Positions 63,693-64,000 of a stretch of DNA of 64,000 nt are shown in pieces; within the stretch, counting starts at the first letter, position 1, and every line of letters starts with the position of its first letter. A model generated the notes under the pieces. The model ran no database searches, was not told where the DNA came from, and saw only the letters and a program-made list of their open reading frames with translations. A program made the position numbers and the translations under genes. The stretch comes from Lates calcarifer (taxonomy: Eukaryota > Chordata > Actinopteri > Centropomidae). The stretch spans positions 9,584,209-9,648,208 of the forward strand of contig NC_066844.1 in assembly GCF_001640805.2 (NCBI RefSeq), given 5' to 3'.

Positions 63693-64000
63693 GTAAGTCC
63701 ATATGTACTACTGGTTTAACATTATGTTTGTTTGTTTTAATCTAATAACATTATACCAGAGCCCTCATGACTGAGTTGTTTGATATGTATAACAGCCACA
63801 GTTCATAATGTAGGATAACTTGTCTTGTCAACTGATATTGTTTACCATAGCTTACAAGGCATTGCCTGTCTTCATTATATAATGGATGTTAGCCCAAACA
63901 GTAAAAATAATTTGTCCCATACTTAACCACTTGACCTTTGCATGAATCTGTCTTTTTATCCTTTTTTGCTCATAAGCCATAATCAAACTACATCAGTTAT

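Overview
The window is vertebrate nuclear DNA, almost certainly from a ray-finned (teleost) fish. It has split genes with GT-AG introns, long AT-rich intergenic DNA, many dinucleotide microsatellites, remnants of Tc1-like and LINE elements of the kinds common in fish, and genes whose closest recognisable relatives are vertebrate (acidic chitinase, ARFRP1, HELZ2). No bacterial operon, CRISPR array or tRNA/rRNA gene was seen. The species cannot be named from sequence alone.

Layout. (1) 0-29 kb: a head-to-tail array of four acidic-chitinase (GH18, CHIA-type) genes on the + strand. Copy A (last two exons only, 191-801) runs off the left edge. Copies B (7334-10813, 497 aa) and C (14751-17851, 469 aa) are complete, with 11 coding exons of matching phase. 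Both have a signal peptide, an intact GH18 catalytic motif that falls at residues 133-140 as in mammalian AMCase, a Thr/Pro-rich linker and a C-terminal six-cysteine chitin-binding domain. Copy D (22592-28959) keeps the exon plan but carries at least two frameshifts, a catalytic Asp-to-Ala change and a broken chitin-binding domain, so it looks like a decaying copy. Between the copies lie a Tc1-like remnant (~3.7-4.5 kb), several LINE pieces, microsatellites and a perfect 61-bp tandem duplication.

(2) 30-36 kb: a complete seven-exon arfrp1 gene (201 aa, ARF-family GTPase of the trans-Golgi), preceded by an inverted pair of 13-bp motifs resembling ZNF143 sites and followed by a ~627-bp MITE-like element.

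(3) 37-50.5 kb: mostly gene-poor. It contains a stathmin-family exon remnant (47512-47653) and a possible stathmin-3 first exon (39343-39361). In the human genome STMN3 lies between HELZ2 and ARFRP1, so this may be a relic of the ancestral gene order. Pieces of an RNase H-type retroelement and of a multicopy fish ORF family are also present.

(4) 50.6 kb to the right edge: helz2, a giant interferon-inducible helicase/RNase II protein. A perfect ISRE lies in the putative promoter, followed by an untranslated first exon. At least 13 coding exons encode duplicated N-terminal zinc modules, a first SF1 helicase, an RNB ribonuclease domain and the start of a second helicase; the rest is beyond the window. 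Three single-base indels interrupt the frame between 54.1 and 57.24 kb, while the following 3.4-kb exon is completely open. These are either assembly errors or a very recent inactivation.

The chitinases would act as secreted gut or defence enzymes, ARFRP1 is a housekeeping Golgi GTPase, and HELZ2 belongs to the interferon response. They share a chromosome segment rather than a pathway.
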